Shown: positions 1 to 9,028, counted from the first letter of the stretch. The stretch is 35,577 bases of DNA from Niastella sp. (GCA_017744515.1 JAGIBF010000086.1:1-35577); one strand, 5' to 3'. Made by a program: numbers and translations. Notes: generated by a model not told the origin, from the sequence alone.

Positions 1-2
1 GC

Positions 3-860
3 CATAAGCTGCGCAGTGGCGACCAGGTGGAGATCATTACTTCTGCCAAACAAAAACCTTCGGAAGACTGGATCAATATTGTGGTAACGGCGAAGGCCAA
101 AACCAAGATCAAGGATGCGTTGAAGGAAGAGAAGCGCAAGGTAGCCGATGAGGGTAAGTATACCTTGCAACGCAAAGTGGAGGGTATGGGCGCTGCCTTT
201 AACCAACACAATGTTGATGTGCTGACTGTCTTTTACAAGCTGCAATCTCCACTGGACCTTTATTATCAAGTTTCTATCAAGGCTATCGATCTTAAGGAAC
301 TGAAAGATTTTCAGGTTCTTGGCGATAAGCTGGAGCCTCCCAAGCCTGTGAGGCCGGTAATAGAGCACAAGCCTGAGCAAAGTACGCTGCCTAAAAAGGA
401 TGCTGAATTGATCATATTCGGCGAAAGCAGCGATAAGATTGTATACACGCTGGCCAATTGTTGTAAGCCTATCCCGGGCGACGATGTATTTGGCTTCGTT
501 ACTACTGGTAAAGGACTTACTATTCACCGCACCAATTGCCCCAATGCCACCAAGCTATTGTCGAATTATGGCCACCGGGTGGTAAAAACCAAATGGGCGC
601 GCAATAAGGAAATCTCCTTCCTGACCGGTCTGAAGATCGTAGGTATCGATGATGTGGGTGTAATCCATAAAATCACCAACCTGATCTCGGGCGAAATGAA
701 GATCAACATCAATGCGATGACGATCGAAGCCAGGGATGGCTTGTTCTATGGCAACGTAAAAGTGTACGTTCATGATAAGGATGAGCTGGATGAGCTGGTA
801 GAGCGTCTTAAACGATTGCCTGGTATTGAAACGGTTGATCGATACGATACAGAGAACTAA
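3..860 (+). CDS. RelA/SpoT-family (p)ppGpp synthetase/hydrolase, C-terminal part (5' truncated by window)
   Basis: The reading frame is open from base 3 and begins inside a TGS domain (HKLRSGDQVEIIT), so the start and the catalytic hydrolase/synthetase domains lie before the window. After the TGS end come a helical linker, a conserved cysteine domain (NCCKPIPGDDVFGF, then HRTNCP; the zinc-finger-like region of long RSH proteins) and a C-terminal ACT/RRM domain starting near GIDDVGVIHKITNLIS. These regulatory domains sense uncharged tRNA and ribosome state and switch the enzyme between making and degrading the stringent-response alarmone. In Bacteroidota this architecture usually belongs to the single bifunctional Rel protein, but without the N-terminus I cannot tell RelA from SpoT/Rel. 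The family call is very safe. Confidence 0.95.
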   Translation, partial: HKLRSGDQVEIITSAKQKPSEDWINIVVTAKAKTKIKDALKEEKRKVADEGKYTLQRKVEGMGAAFNQHNVDVLTVFYKLQSPLDLYYQVSIKAIDLKELKDFQVLGDKLEPPKPVRPVIEHKPEQSTLPKKDAELIIFGESSDKIVYTLANCCKPIPGDDVFGFVTTGKGLTIHRTNCPNATKLLSNYGHRVVKTKWARNKEISFLTGLKIVGIDDVGVIHKITNLISGEMKININAMTIEARDGLFYGNVKVYVHDKDELDELVERLKRLPGIETVDRYDTEN

Positions 861-1222
861 TTGTCAAGTAAAATATTTCCCTATCTTAGTATTCTGGTTA
901 TAGTTATACAAGCACACCTTTACACCCTCTCCAATCTGTATAACCTATGCAGCTTATAACAAATTCCATTTGTCATAAGCATTGATCCTTTTAGAGAAAA
1001 TACATTTTGAAACCAAACCAAAACAACATGAGACCAGATCCGAATAACAGACCGGATTCGTAATTACTTCCCAGACGTGACATCTCTCCAACCTACATTC
1101 ACCCTCCCCTCATAATCTAAGCCGTGCCGTGTCCGTACCTGAAACAGGTACCGGGTAAGTATTCTATTGCCCGTACTGTTCCTTTATAAACACATATTCT
1201 AAAACCAAAAAGCTTCACCAGC
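861..1222 (+). other. Intergenic leader region of the SusC/SusD pair
   Basis: These 362 bases hold no convincing gene. A possible promoter has TTG at 982-984 and an imperfect -7 box TACATTTTG at 1001-1009 (one base longer than TAnnTTTG), which would give a leader of roughly 200 nt before susC. Inside it an 11-codon ORF (ATG 1029 to TAA 1064, MRPDPNNRPDS) follows an A/C-rich stretch. A GGTACC palindrome lies near 1147-1152. No clear terminator for the upstream RSH gene was seen. All of this is weak evidence read by eye. Confidence 0.3.
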
Positions 1223-4171
1223 ATGAGACAAATTTTGAAGCAAGCATTGCTTGTGTTCATGACCGTTGCGCTCCCTACTATACTATGGGCGCAGGTCCCG
1301 GTGGCAGGCACTATCACCGACGCTTCCGGCAATGCCATCCCTGGCGCTTCCATTAAGCTCAGAAACTCTAATCTTGGCACTTCATCAGATGTAAACGGTA
1401 AATTTAGCCTGACTGTTCCCGGTAGTGGGGGCACTTTAGAGATTTCTGCTATCAGTTTTAAAACCCAGTCCATACAAGTAAGTTCCTCCAACGCTACGTT
1501 GTCTATTAAGATGTCGGAAGACGTGGGCAGGTTGGATGAGGTGATCGTCACTGGTCTTGCAACCAGTGTAAAAAGAAGAAACCTGGCCAATGCGGTGGCT
1601 ACTATATCCAATAAGGAGTTGACAGGTGGGGCGCCTGCACAAACTTTGGATGCTGCCATGAATGGTAAAGTGACTGGCGCTTATATTAATGCCAATTCGG
1701 GTGCACCTGGCGGTGGTATATCCATTAAGCTGAGAGGCGTGACTTCTGTATTTGGTAATACGCAGCCTTTGTTTGTGGTGGATGGTGTATTTGTAGATAA
1801 TACAGCTACGCCTGCAGGCTTGAATACTGTAACTGCAGCTGCCAGAGGTGGTAACGCTTCTAACCAGGATAACCCTTCCAGCCGTATTGCGGATCTTCGA
1901 CCAGAGGATATTGAGAATATCGAGATACTGAAAGGTGCTTCTGCTGCTGCCATCTATGGCTCTAAAGCAGCGGCTGGTGTGGTGTTGATCACGACCAAGC
2001 GTGGTAAAGCAGGGCAAACGAAGGTGAGCTTTGCGCAGGACCTCGGTTTTGTAAAGGTGCGGAAACTATTGGGTTCAAGAATCTGGACTGCTGACAGGGC
2101 TGAGGCGCTGGGTGGCAGTAATGCCGCGCGCCGTGCTGCAATAAGGCAGGAGTTCCTGGATGCTCAGGCTGCCGGCAAAATATATGATTATGAAAAAGAG
2201 TTGTATGGTGAAACTGGTTTCACCCGCAACAGTTCATTGAGTGTAAGTGGTGGTGGTGAAAAAACTTCTTTTTATTTTTCTGCTTCCCAGAAGGATGAAG
2301 AGGGTATTGTTAAAAGAACTGGCTACCGGAACAGTAGTTTGCGGTTGAACTTAGATCATCGGTTGAACGATAACATAAAGATCGGGATAAGTGCCAATTA
2401 CATTAACTCCTCTGCCGACCGGTCGCTGACGAATAACGATAATAACTCAGTAACGTTGGGTGTGGCACTTTCTTCCACTCCTAATTTTACGGAGCTACAT
2501 CCGGATGCCTTGGGGAATTATCCCCGGAATGCTTTCAGTGCCTCCAATCCCATTGAAACAAGGGATTTGGTAACTAATAATGAAGCAGTGGACCGTTTTG
2601 TAACTGGTATCAATGTGGATGCGATCTTACAGAAATCGGGCAAGTCTACCACCCGGTTTATTGGACGTGGCGGTATCGACTTTTATAGTCTTAAAACAAC
2701 TGCGTTATTTCCCAACTCGCTACAGTTTCAACAAGTGGTGCAGGGTACCAATGTGCAAGGTTTTACCAGGAGTCTGAATGCGAATTATATTCTTTCTCTG
2801 GTGAATAATTTCACGCCTTCGGAAGACCTTAGTTTTACTACTTCAGCCGGTATCACGCAGGAGCAGGGGGATTATAATAACCTGCTGAACGTGGCTACTA
2901 AAACGGTGGCTAACCAAACGAGCGTAGATCAGGCGAGTGCTTTGACGGCTACTCAGCTTCGCAACAAGTACCAGGACAATGGTATTTTCGTTCAGGAAGA
3001 GGTGGGGCTCATCGATGCTATTACACTTACTGCGGGTGTTCGTTTCGATAAATCTACCAACAACGGTGATGCTAATAAATATTACGCTTATCCAAAAGCC
3101 GGCTTGTCCTGGAACCTAACTAATATGAGTTTCTGGAAAGGCGACTTTTTCAACAACCTCAAGATACGGGCTGCTTATGGCCAGGCTGGTAACTTCCCTG
3201 CGTTTGGCAGCAAGTTTACCACCATGAACATCTTCAATATCGATGGTACTATCGGTTTGCTGGTGAGTACGCTGCGTGGTTCGCCCAATATTGCACCGGA
3301 ACGTACTTCTGAGCTGGAAGCAGGGATTGACTTCAGCGTATTGAACAGCCGCCTCAACTTTGAGATCAGTGTATATGAGAAGCGGATCAAGGACTTCCTG
3401 TTGCAACGTCCTACGCCTGGTTCTACCGGTTTCTCCAATGAGTGGGTGAATGCGGGCAATATCCGCAACAGGGGTTTAGAGATCAGTGTAAATGCACAGC
3501 CTGTATCTAACAAGGACGTTCGCTGGAATACGACTGTTAACTTCTGGCTGAACCGTTCGAGGGTGACCAGGCTTGATATAGTTCCTGTAGTGTTAGGAGC
3601 ATTCGGTAATACATTGAGCACATTCATGATTGAAGAGGGTAAAACGGCTACGCAGATCGTCGGTATCGACGGGGCGAATGGAGTGGTGAAGTTGGGTGAC
3701 TCTGAGCCGAGGTTCCAGATGAACTGGTTCAACGAGGTGACCTTCCTGAAAAATTTTAGTCTTCGTTGGTTGTTCCATTGGAAGCATAAGGGTGATGTGA
3801 TCAACCTGAGCCAGTTGTTGACTGACCTGGGCAGCACAACGCCTGATTATGATGATCTGGACAAGGATGGCAATGCCAAAGGGCCTGCCCGTATAGCACA
3901 GGTAGGCACATCGGCCCGTCATTTTGTACAGGATGCCGGTTATCTGCGTTTGCGTGAAGTGGCGCTGTATTACACTTTCGGCAAGCTGCCGATCAACTTC
4001 GTGAAGAACCTGCGGGTAGGGGTTTCGGCAAACAATTATTTCACCAGCACCAAGTATGTGAATTACGATCCTGAAGTGTCCAACTTCGGTACGGGCTTTT
4101 CTACCGGTGTGGATGTAATGCCTTTCCCTGCTTCCAAGCGGGCTACTTTTCACGTGCTGGTTGATTTCTAA
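1223..4171 (+). CDS. SusC/RagA-family TonB-dependent outer-membrane transporter
   Basis: The 982-residue product has a signal peptide ending ILWAQ (about residues 1-24). A CarboxypepD_reg-like domain follows (about 25-105, with VAGTITDASGNAIPGASI), then a TonB-box-like segment (DEVIVTGLA) and a plug domain with the SusC signature PLFVVDGVFVDN and the ILKGASAAAIYGSKAAAGVVLITTKRG-type segment near 235-258. The rest is a beta-barrel ending in an aromatic residue (VLVDF). It should import oligomers across the outer membrane using TonB energy, with the downstream SusD lipoprotein as its lid. No glycoside hydrolase, peptidase or FecR/ECF regulator is adjacent, so the substrate cannot be guessed. 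Its length is typical of the family. Confidence 0.97.
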   Translation: MRQILKQALLVFMTVALPTILWAQVPVAGTITDASGNAIPGASIKLRNSNLGTSSDVNGKFSLTVPGSGGTLEISAISFKTQSIQVSSSNATLSIKMSEDVGRLDEVIVTGLATSVKRRNLANAVATISNKELTGGAPAQTLDAAMNGKVTGAYINANSGAPGGGISIKLRGVTSVFGNTQPLFVVDGVFVDNTATPAGLNTVTAAARGGNASNQDNPSSRIADLRPEDIENIEILKGASAAAIYGSKAAAGVVLITTKRGKAGQTKVSFAQDLGFVKVRKLLGSRIWTADRAEALGGSNAARRAAIRQEFLDAQAAGKIYDYEKELYGETGFTRNSSLSVSGGGEKTSFYFSASQKDEEGIVKRTGYRNSSLRLNLDHRLNDNIKIGISANYINSSADRSLTNNDNNSVTLGVALSSTPNFTELHPDALGNYPRNAFSASNPIETRDLVTNNEAVDRFVTGINVDAILQKSGKSTTRFIGRGGIDFYSLKTTALFPNSLQFQQVVQGTNVQGFTRSLNANYILSLVNNFTPSEDLSFTTSAGITQEQGDYNNLLNVATKTVANQTSVDQASALTATQLRNKYQDNGIFVQEEVGLIDAITLTAGVRFDKSTNNGDANKYYAYPKAGLSWNLTNMSFWKGDFFNNLKIRAAYGQAGNFPAFGSKFTTMNIFNIDGTIGLLVSTLRGSPNIAPERTSELEAGIDFSVLNSRLNFEISVYEKRIKDFLLQRPTPGSTGFSNEWVNAGNIRNRGLEISVNAQPVSNKDVRWNTTVNFWLNRSRVTRLDIVPVVLGAFGNTLSTFMIEEGKTATQIVGIDGANGVVKLGDSEPRFQMNWFNEVTFLKNFSLRWLFHWKHKGDVINLSQLLTDLGSTTPDYDDLDKDGNAKGPARIAQVGTSARHFVQDAGYLRLREVALYYTFGKLPINFVKNLRVGVSANNYFTSTKYVNYDPEVSNFGTGFSTGVDVMPFPASKRATFHVLVDF

Positions 4172-4189
4172 CAACAATAATTATCTATC

Positions 4190-5494
4190 ATGAAGAAGCA
4201 ATTCATTGTTCATATATATTGCCTGCTTGCCGGAATGGTGTTGCTGTTCTCGTGCAAGAAGGAGATCGGGAGCCTGAACGGATCTACTATTGAGGATCTG
4301 TTGGCCAATGCCTCCAAGCCTCAGCTGAATAACGTCGTTACCGGAACTGAATCGGGTATGCGTAATTTGATGGATTTTTACCTGGATGATGTGGGTATGA
4401 TCGGCCGTGAGATGTATCGTTTTGCAGGTTCGGAGCCACGGTATACTACTGACCTGTTGGGTGGAGGTACTGCTGTTCTCGATAACAATACTTTTTATTT
4501 AACCAATCCCTGGAATGGGCGTTACCGTGTGGTGAAGAATTGCAATATCCTGATCCAGGCTGCTACCAATTCTTCTTTGATTACTGCAGAGGAAAGAAAA
4601 GGTTACCTCGGCTTTGCCAAGACCATCAAAGCTTATCAGTTGTTGCTGAACCTAAATCTGACCTATACCAATGGTGTTCGCTTAGAGGTAAATGATCCTG
4701 ACAATCTGGGGCCTGTAGTGGGCCATCCTGAATCGCTCACGGCTATCGCCAATATGTTGGATGAAGCCAAGACTGATCTTACCGGTTCTACTATTGCCTA
4801 TACGCTATCTGCAGGGTTTGAAGGATTTAAAACTGCTGCCGGTCTTATTCAGTTCAACCGCGCGCTGGCGGCACGGGTAGCCGTATATCGTCAGCAATGG
4901 GCTGCTACTTTGACAGCTTTGAATGAGTCTTTCTTTGATCTGAATGGCGCTTTTAGCAAAGGAGTGTTTCACGTATATTCTACTGGTCCCAACGATCAGC
5001 TAAACCTTACTTTCTTTCCGCAGAATAGCAATGGTGAGGTGCGGCTGGCGCATCCTTCTTTTGCTACCGATCTTATACCGGGGGATGACAGGATCGCTAA
5101 AGCAACCCTGAGAACTTCAGCTGCTTCACTGGATAACCTTACCAGTAATCGTGACGTATGGGTGTATACTTCCAGCACTGCGCCTATGCCGATCATCCGA
5201 AATGAGGAACTAATATTGATCTATGCAGAGGCGAAGATTAACTTAACCCAACTACCTGATGCCATTGTGGCGTTGAACCGTATCAGGGCAGGTCATAATC
5301 TTACTGTGTATGCAGGAGCTGTTACGCAGGCTGCCCTTACTACTGAAATGTTGTTCCAACGCAGGTATTCTTTGTTTTTTGAAGGTCACCGGTGGGTGGA
5401 TATGCGCCGGTACAATCGTTTGAACCAATTGCCGCTGGACAGGGCGGGGGACGATGTGTGGGATAAGTTCCCACTGCCTTTTACAGAGAACTAA
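4190..5494 (+). CDS. SusD/RagB-family surface nutrient-binding lipoprotein
   Basis: The 434-residue protein begins with a type II signal peptide and lipobox (LLFSC, Cys22), so it should be lipid-anchored and surface-exposed. Family hallmarks are the TPR-like helices, the segment NEELILIYAEAKINL and the C-terminal FFEGHRWVDMRRYNRL. It starts 18 bases after the susC-like gene and must form the SusCD complex with it, acting as the substrate-capturing lid. It is somewhat shorter than many SusD proteins (about 500-600 residues), suggesting reduced insertions. The substrate is unknown. A long hairpin follows the stop codon. Confidence 0.95.
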   Translation: MKKQFIVHIYCLLAGMVLLFSCKKEIGSLNGSTIEDLLANASKPQLNNVVTGTESGMRNLMDFYLDDVGMIGREMYRFAGSEPRYTTDLLGGGTAVLDNNTFYLTNPWNGRYRVVKNCNILIQAATNSSLITAEERKGYLGFAKTIKAYQLLLNLNLTYTNGVRLEVNDPDNLGPVVGHPESLTAIANMLDEAKTDLTGSTIAYTLSAGFEGFKTAAGLIQFNRALAARVAVYRQQWAATLTALNESFFDLNGAFSKGVFHVYSTGPNDQLNLTFFPQNSNGEVRLAHPSFATDLIPGDDRIAKATLRTSAASLDNLTSNRDVWVYTSSTAPMPIIRNEELILIYAEAKINLTQLPDAIVALNRIRAGHNLTVYAGAVTQAALTTEMLFQRRYSLFFEGHRWVDMRRYNRLNQLPLDRAGDDVWDKFPLPFTEN

Positions 5495-5511
5495 ATAGTT
5501 GATAATTAGCC

Positions 5512-5584
5512 TGCCGGGAAGGTGGCAGGGTGGAAGGTAATTGAGTGGTATTGCTTTTCGCCTTGTTGTCTTCCCGGCATTTTT
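5512..5584 (+). terminator. Long 30-bp RNA hairpin after the SusCD genes, probable terminator or processed element
   Basis: Bases 5512-5541 pair without interruption with 5550-5579: 30 consecutive pairs, 21 Watson-Crick and 9 G-U, around an 8-base loop (5542-5549). The outer 10 bp (TGCCGGGAAG / CTTCCCGGCA) are perfect, and a T-run (5580-5584) follows directly. The wobble pairs work only in the plus-strand transcript, where G faces U. It lies between the SusD-like stop and purA and could end SusCD transcription, but it is much longer than an ordinary terminator. Confidence 0.75.
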
Positions 5585-5633
5585 GTGTTCAAAAGGCCTG
5601 CTTATTTTATTTCCGGCTTTTGCCACATTCGCC

Positions 5634-5641
5634 TATTTTTG
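5634..5641 (+). promoter_or_regulatory. Candidate -7 promoter element of purA
   Basis: TATTTTTG fits the Bacteroidota -7 consensus TAnnTTTG and lies 49 bases before the purA start. That would give a leader of about 45 nt. No TTG element is found at the expected spacing (about 17-23 bases) upstream, so support rests on the -7 box and its position alone. Confidence 0.4.
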
Positions 5642-5690
5642 CCCTCCCGTTGCTTAACGGGTTCAGCAAATCATACAAATACTCAGATAG

Positions 5691-6953
5691 ATGGTTGATG
5701 TTTTATTAGGTCTTCAGTGGGGCGATGAAGGCAAAGGGAAAATTGTGGATTACTTTGCTCCTTCCTACGATGTTATTGCTCGTTTTCAGGGAGGTCCCAA
5801 TGCAGGGCATACCCTGTATGTCAATGATAAGAAAGTTGTATTGCACCAGATCCCTTCCGGCATTTTTCATGAAAATACTACCAACCTGATTGGTAATGGT
5901 GTGGTATTGGATGCTGTGACGCTACGCAATGAGTGCGATAAGGTAAAAGCCTTTGGTGTTGATTATCGTAAAAACTTATATATCTCTGAAAGAACACACC
6001 TGATCCTGCCTACTCACCGGGCATTGGATAAGGCTTCAGAGTTACAGAAAGGCAATGAGAAGATCGGTTCTACTTTAAAAGGTATCGGACCTGCCTATAT
6101 GGATAAAACAGGCCGCAATGGCTTGCGGGTGGGCGACCTGCTCGACAAGAGCTTCACTACTCAATACATCAAGCTGCGCCTGAAGCACCAGAAGTTGCTG
6201 GACAGCATGAATTTTCATGAGGATATCTCTGCCTGGGAAGAGGAATTCTTCGATGCGCTCGAATTTATGCGTCAGTTCAAGATCGTGAATGGTGAGTATT
6301 TCATCAATGACAAGATTCGTCAGGGTAAGAGGGTGCTGGCTGAAGGTGCACAAGGCAGTATGCTGGATGTGGACTTCGGTACATTCCCTTTTGTTACTTC
6401 TTCGAATACGATCTCTGCAGGCGTATGCACCGGTTTGGGTATAGCTCCGCAAAAGATCAAGGATGTGATAGGTGTTACCAAGGCTTATTGTACCCGCGTA
6501 GGCAGTGGTCCTTTCCCCACCGAGCTGCACGATGATATGGGTGAAGAGCTGCGCCGTATTGGCAATGAGTTTGGTGCTACTACCGGACGTCCCCGCCGTT
6601 GTGGCTGGATCGACCTGGTGGCCCTCAACTTTGCCTGTATGGTAAATGGTGTAACCAAACTGGTGATGACAAAGGCTGACGTGCTGGACGCGTTTGATGA
6701 GCTGAAAGTGTGTACTTCCTACGTAGTTAATGGAGAGAAGACCAACCAGGTTCCTTTTCAGATGACCAAGGTTGCTATCGAGCCTGAACTGAAATCATTC
6801 AAGGGGTGGAAGCAGGATGTTACCAGCCTGAAGAAGGCTGCTCAACTGCCCGAAGTGATGAAGCAATATGTAGATTTCATCGACGAATACCTGGGTGTAA
6901 AAGTGGCTTATATTTCCAATGGGCCGGGCAGGGATCAGTTGATAGAAATATAG
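5691..6953 (+). CDS. purA: Adenylosuccinate synthetase
   Basis: The enzyme joins IMP and aspartate using GTP, the first committed step from IMP to AMP, in the cytoplasm. The 420-residue length is normal. The N-terminus carries the GTP/IMP-binding motif WGDEGKGKIVD, followed by GGPNAGHT, and the later motifs GSTLKGIGPAYMDK, EGAQGSMLDVDFGTFPFVTSS and the C-terminal guanine-binding region YISNGPGRDQLIEI. The first ATG gives the standard N-terminus MVDVLLGLQWGDEG. It appears to be a stand-alone transcription unit with its own -7 box. Short AT-rich alternative hairpins overlap its stop codon. Confidence 0.98.
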   Translation: MVDVLLGLQWGDEGKGKIVDYFAPSYDVIARFQGGPNAGHTLYVNDKKVVLHQIPSGIFHENTTNLIGNGVVLDAVTLRNECDKVKAFGVDYRKNLYISERTHLILPTHRALDKASELQKGNEKIGSTLKGIGPAYMDKTGRNGLRVGDLLDKSFTTQYIKLRLKHQKLLDSMNFHEDISAWEEEFFDALEFMRQFKIVNGEYFINDKIRQGKRVLAEGAQGSMLDVDFGTFPFVTSSNTISAGVCTGLGIAPQKIKDVIGVTKAYCTRVGSGPFPTELHDDMGEELRRIGNEFGATTGRPRRCGWIDLVALNFACMVNGVTKLVMTKADVLDAFDELKVCTSYVVNGEKTNQVPFQMTKVAIEPELKSFKGWKQDVTSLKKAAQLPEVMKQYVDFIDEYLGVKVAYISNGPGRDQLIEI

Positions 6954-6978
6954 TATTTCTCTTGAAATATTTGTTTCT
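6944..6978 (+). terminator. Weak AT-rich hairpins around the purA stop codon, possible terminator
   Basis: Two mutually exclusive hairpins are visible. AGAAATA (6944-6950) pairs with TATTTCT (6954-6960), with the TAG stop codon as the loop. TATTTC (6954-6959) pairs with GAAATA (6964-6969) with loop TCTT, followed by TTGTTTCTT. Stems are short and AT-rich, so terminator function is doubtful. Confidence 0.3.
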
Positions 6979-7173
6979 TGGTGAAGGCTATGTATCTTAC
7001 TATTGTATAGTAAAACCCGGTCTGGTTGTTGATGTAGGTCATTGTAGAGATCAGGGGAATTATGGTTTTATTATAAGTGCTTTCAAGTATCGTTTTACGA
7101 GTAAAATTTTTTAATAAAAAAGTTTGGCGAATTGAAAACTTCGCTGAAATTTACAGCATAATCTTACCAGACA

Positions 7174-7650
7174 ATGGCAGCAAAATCTGACAAAGAAAAA
7201 AAGACCGGCGGCAGCCCTGCACCAAAGTCTTCTAAGGAAACTCCTAAGAAAGCCTCTTCAAAACCTAAGAAAGAGGAAGATGAGGATGATGAAGACCTTG
7301 AGGATGATGAGGAAACTACCCCCAAAGCCAAGAAGGGCGCCACTAAAGCATCTGCAAAGAAGAGCAAAGATGAAGATGGAGACGATGATGATGATGACGA
7401 TGATGGCGGTGATGAGGATGAAGTAGATGATTGGGATAAGCCTGAAGAAGAAGAGGAATGGGATCCTGACTTCGAAGAGTTCGACCTACCCAAGTCAAAG
7501 ACCAAGAAGGCTGGCTCTGGCGGTGGCAGTGGTGCGGGTGCTGGAAAAAAAGGAAAAGATGATGATGATCTTGGCCTCGATGACGAGTTCAAGGACATGG
7601 ATCTTTTCAATGATCGTGGTGGCTTCGATGACGAAGAAGATGATTTTTAA
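7174..7650 (+). CDS. Highly acidic low-complexity protein of unknown function
   Basis: I do not recognise a family. The 158 residues are almost entirely Lys/Ala/Ser-rich basic blocks alternating with Asp/Glu blocks. Residues about 1-40 are basic with TPKK/KASSKPKK repeats, and acidic runs follow, including eight consecutive Asp. A conserved-looking aromatic patch (DDWDKPEEEEEWDPDFEEFDLPKSK) comes next, then a Gly-rich linker and an acidic C-terminus ending DDEEDDF. It is predicted to be disordered and cytoplasmic, with no signal peptide. The charge pattern resembles nucleic-acid mimics, histone-like tails or the delta subunit of RNA polymerase, but that is analogy only. It lies 30 bases before pabB in the same frame, so the two may be co-transcribed. 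Confidence 0.75.
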   Translation: MAAKSDKEKKTGGSPAPKSSKETPKKASSKPKKEEDEDDEDLEDDEETTPKAKKGATKASAKKSKDEDGDDDDDDDDGGDEDEVDDWDKPEEEEEWDPDFEEFDLPKSKTKKAGSGGGSGAGAGKKGKDDDDLGLDDEFKDMDLFNDRGGFDDEEDDF

Positions 7651-7680
7651 ATAACAGCGTACCTGAGCGCTACCGCAAGT

Positions 7681-8985
7681 GTGAACAGACGTTTCACTTC
7701 TTTCCCAATAAAAGATTTTCAGCAAACGAAATTGCAAATGTTGAACTGGTGCAACCAGTTCAACATTTGTTGTTTGCTGGACAACCAGTTGTATCCTTCT
7801 TCTCTTCATCGTTTTGAATGCTTGCTTGGAGCTGGCGCTTCTCACTCTCTTACCGTGAATGCTGGCAACGATGCTTTTGCACAGCTAAAGGCGTTTTACG
7901 AAAAGCACACTGATTGGGTGTTTGGTCACCTGGGCTATGACCTGAAGAATGAGTTGGAGCCCTTGACCAGTCAACATCCCGATCGGATCGGGTTTCCTGA
8001 CTTGTTTTTCTTCGTGCCGGAAGTTGTCATTCAGCTGAATGAGCAGGAAATCAGTATTGGTTCTTTTCATGATGACCAGGCTGCTATTTACCAACAAATC
8101 ATTAGTGCTCCTCTGGCAGCTTCGCAACCTGGCGGACCAGCTTTGTCTATTCGTCCACGGATTGAACGGGATGAATACCTGCAAGTGATCCGTGCTTTGC
8201 AGCAACATATCTTACGGGGTGACTGTTACGAGATCAATTTCTGTCAAGAGTTTTATGCTACTGATGCGATAGTAGATCCTCTTTCTGTTTACTTATCATT
8301 GGGCAAGGCTTCGCCCAATCCCTTCGCCGCTTTTTATAAGGTGGAAGATCGCTACCTGGTATGTGCCAGCCCTGAGCGTTACCTCAAAAAAGACGGTGAT
8401 CACCTGTTCTCGCAACCCATGAAGGGGACCTTGCAAAGAGACCTTAATAATCATCGAGCTGATCAACAAAACAAGGAACAGTTATATAATAGTGCCAAAG
8501 ACCGTTCGGAGAATGTAATGGTGGTAGACCTTGTGCGCAATGATCTATCGAAGGTATGTGAAGAGGGCAGTGTGCAGGTGGACGAGTTGTTTGGTGTTTA
8601 TAGTTTTCCGCAGGTGCACCAGATGATCTCTACGGTCAGTGGGCAGTTGCGAAAGGATGTTCATTTCATCGATGCTATCAGGAATACTTTCCCGATGGGG
8701 TCTATGACCGGGGCACCCAAGCGGCGGGTGATGGAGTTGATCGAGCAGTATGAGCAAACAAAACGAGGGGTGTTTTCCGGCTCGGTGGGGTATTTAACGC
8801 CGGGCGGCGACTTTGATTTTAATGTGGTGATAAGGAGTGTGTTGTACAATGCTGCCTCCCGCTATCTTTCTTTCCAGGCAGGTTCGGGTATCACTTTTTA
8901 CAGTGATCCGGAAGGGGAGTATGAAGAGTGTCTGTGGAAGGCGGCGGCGATTAAGCGGGTACTTGGTGGAGATAACACGAATTGA
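7681..8985 (+). CDS. pabB: Aminodeoxychorismate synthase component I (PabB-type chorismate-utilising enzyme)
   Basis: This 434-residue enzyme should convert chorismate and ammonia to 4-amino-4-deoxychorismate for folate synthesis. The chorismate-binding domain is complete: PERYLK, QPMKGT, DRSENVMVVDLVRNDLSKVC, FPMGSMTGAPKRRVMELIE, and GSGITFYSDPEGEYEE. The lysine in PMKGT (Lys248) is the position typical of PabB, whereas TrpE normally has alanine there. The only in-frame start keeping the usual N-terminus (FTSFPI...) is GTG 7681; a later ATG at 7738 would remove it. No glutamine amidotransferase subunit or lyase is adjacent, so those partners must be elsewhere. Symbol assignment is good but not beyond doubt. 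Confidence 0.9.
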   Translation: MNRRFTSFPIKDFQQTKLQMLNWCNQFNICCLLDNQLYPSSLHRFECLLGAGASHSLTVNAGNDAFAQLKAFYEKHTDWVFGHLGYDLKNELEPLTSQHPDRIGFPDLFFFVPEVVIQLNEQEISIGSFHDDQAAIYQQIISAPLAASQPGGPALSIRPRIERDEYLQVIRALQQHILRGDCYEINFCQEFYATDAIVDPLSVYLSLGKASPNPFAAFYKVEDRYLVCASPERYLKKDGDHLFSQPMKGTLQRDLNNHRADQQNKEQLYNSAKDRSENVMVVDLVRNDLSKVCEEGSVQVDELFGVYSFPQVHQMISTVSGQLRKDVHFIDAIRNTFPMGSMTGAPKRRVMELIEQYEQTKRGVFSGSVGYLTPGGDFDFNVVIRSVLYNAASRYLSFQAGSGITFYSDPEGEYEECLWKAAAIKRVLGGDNTN

Positions 8986-9028
8986 AGACGAATTACACGA
9001 ATTTCGCGTCAGGCAATGTCTGATATAG

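Noticed and set aside
3175..3837. Long antisense open frame inside the susC-like gene
   Set aside because: It is the mirror of a well supported SusC barrel region, with no start context or family-like composition.
6806..7114. 102-codon plus frame overlapping the purA 3' end
   Set aside because: It overlaps purA in another frame and runs into non-coding DNA; no promoter or family pattern.
7164..7610. Ser-rich antisense frame opposite the acidic protein
   Set aside because: A by-product of GAT/GAA-rich codons read backwards (Ser runs); it has no independent support.
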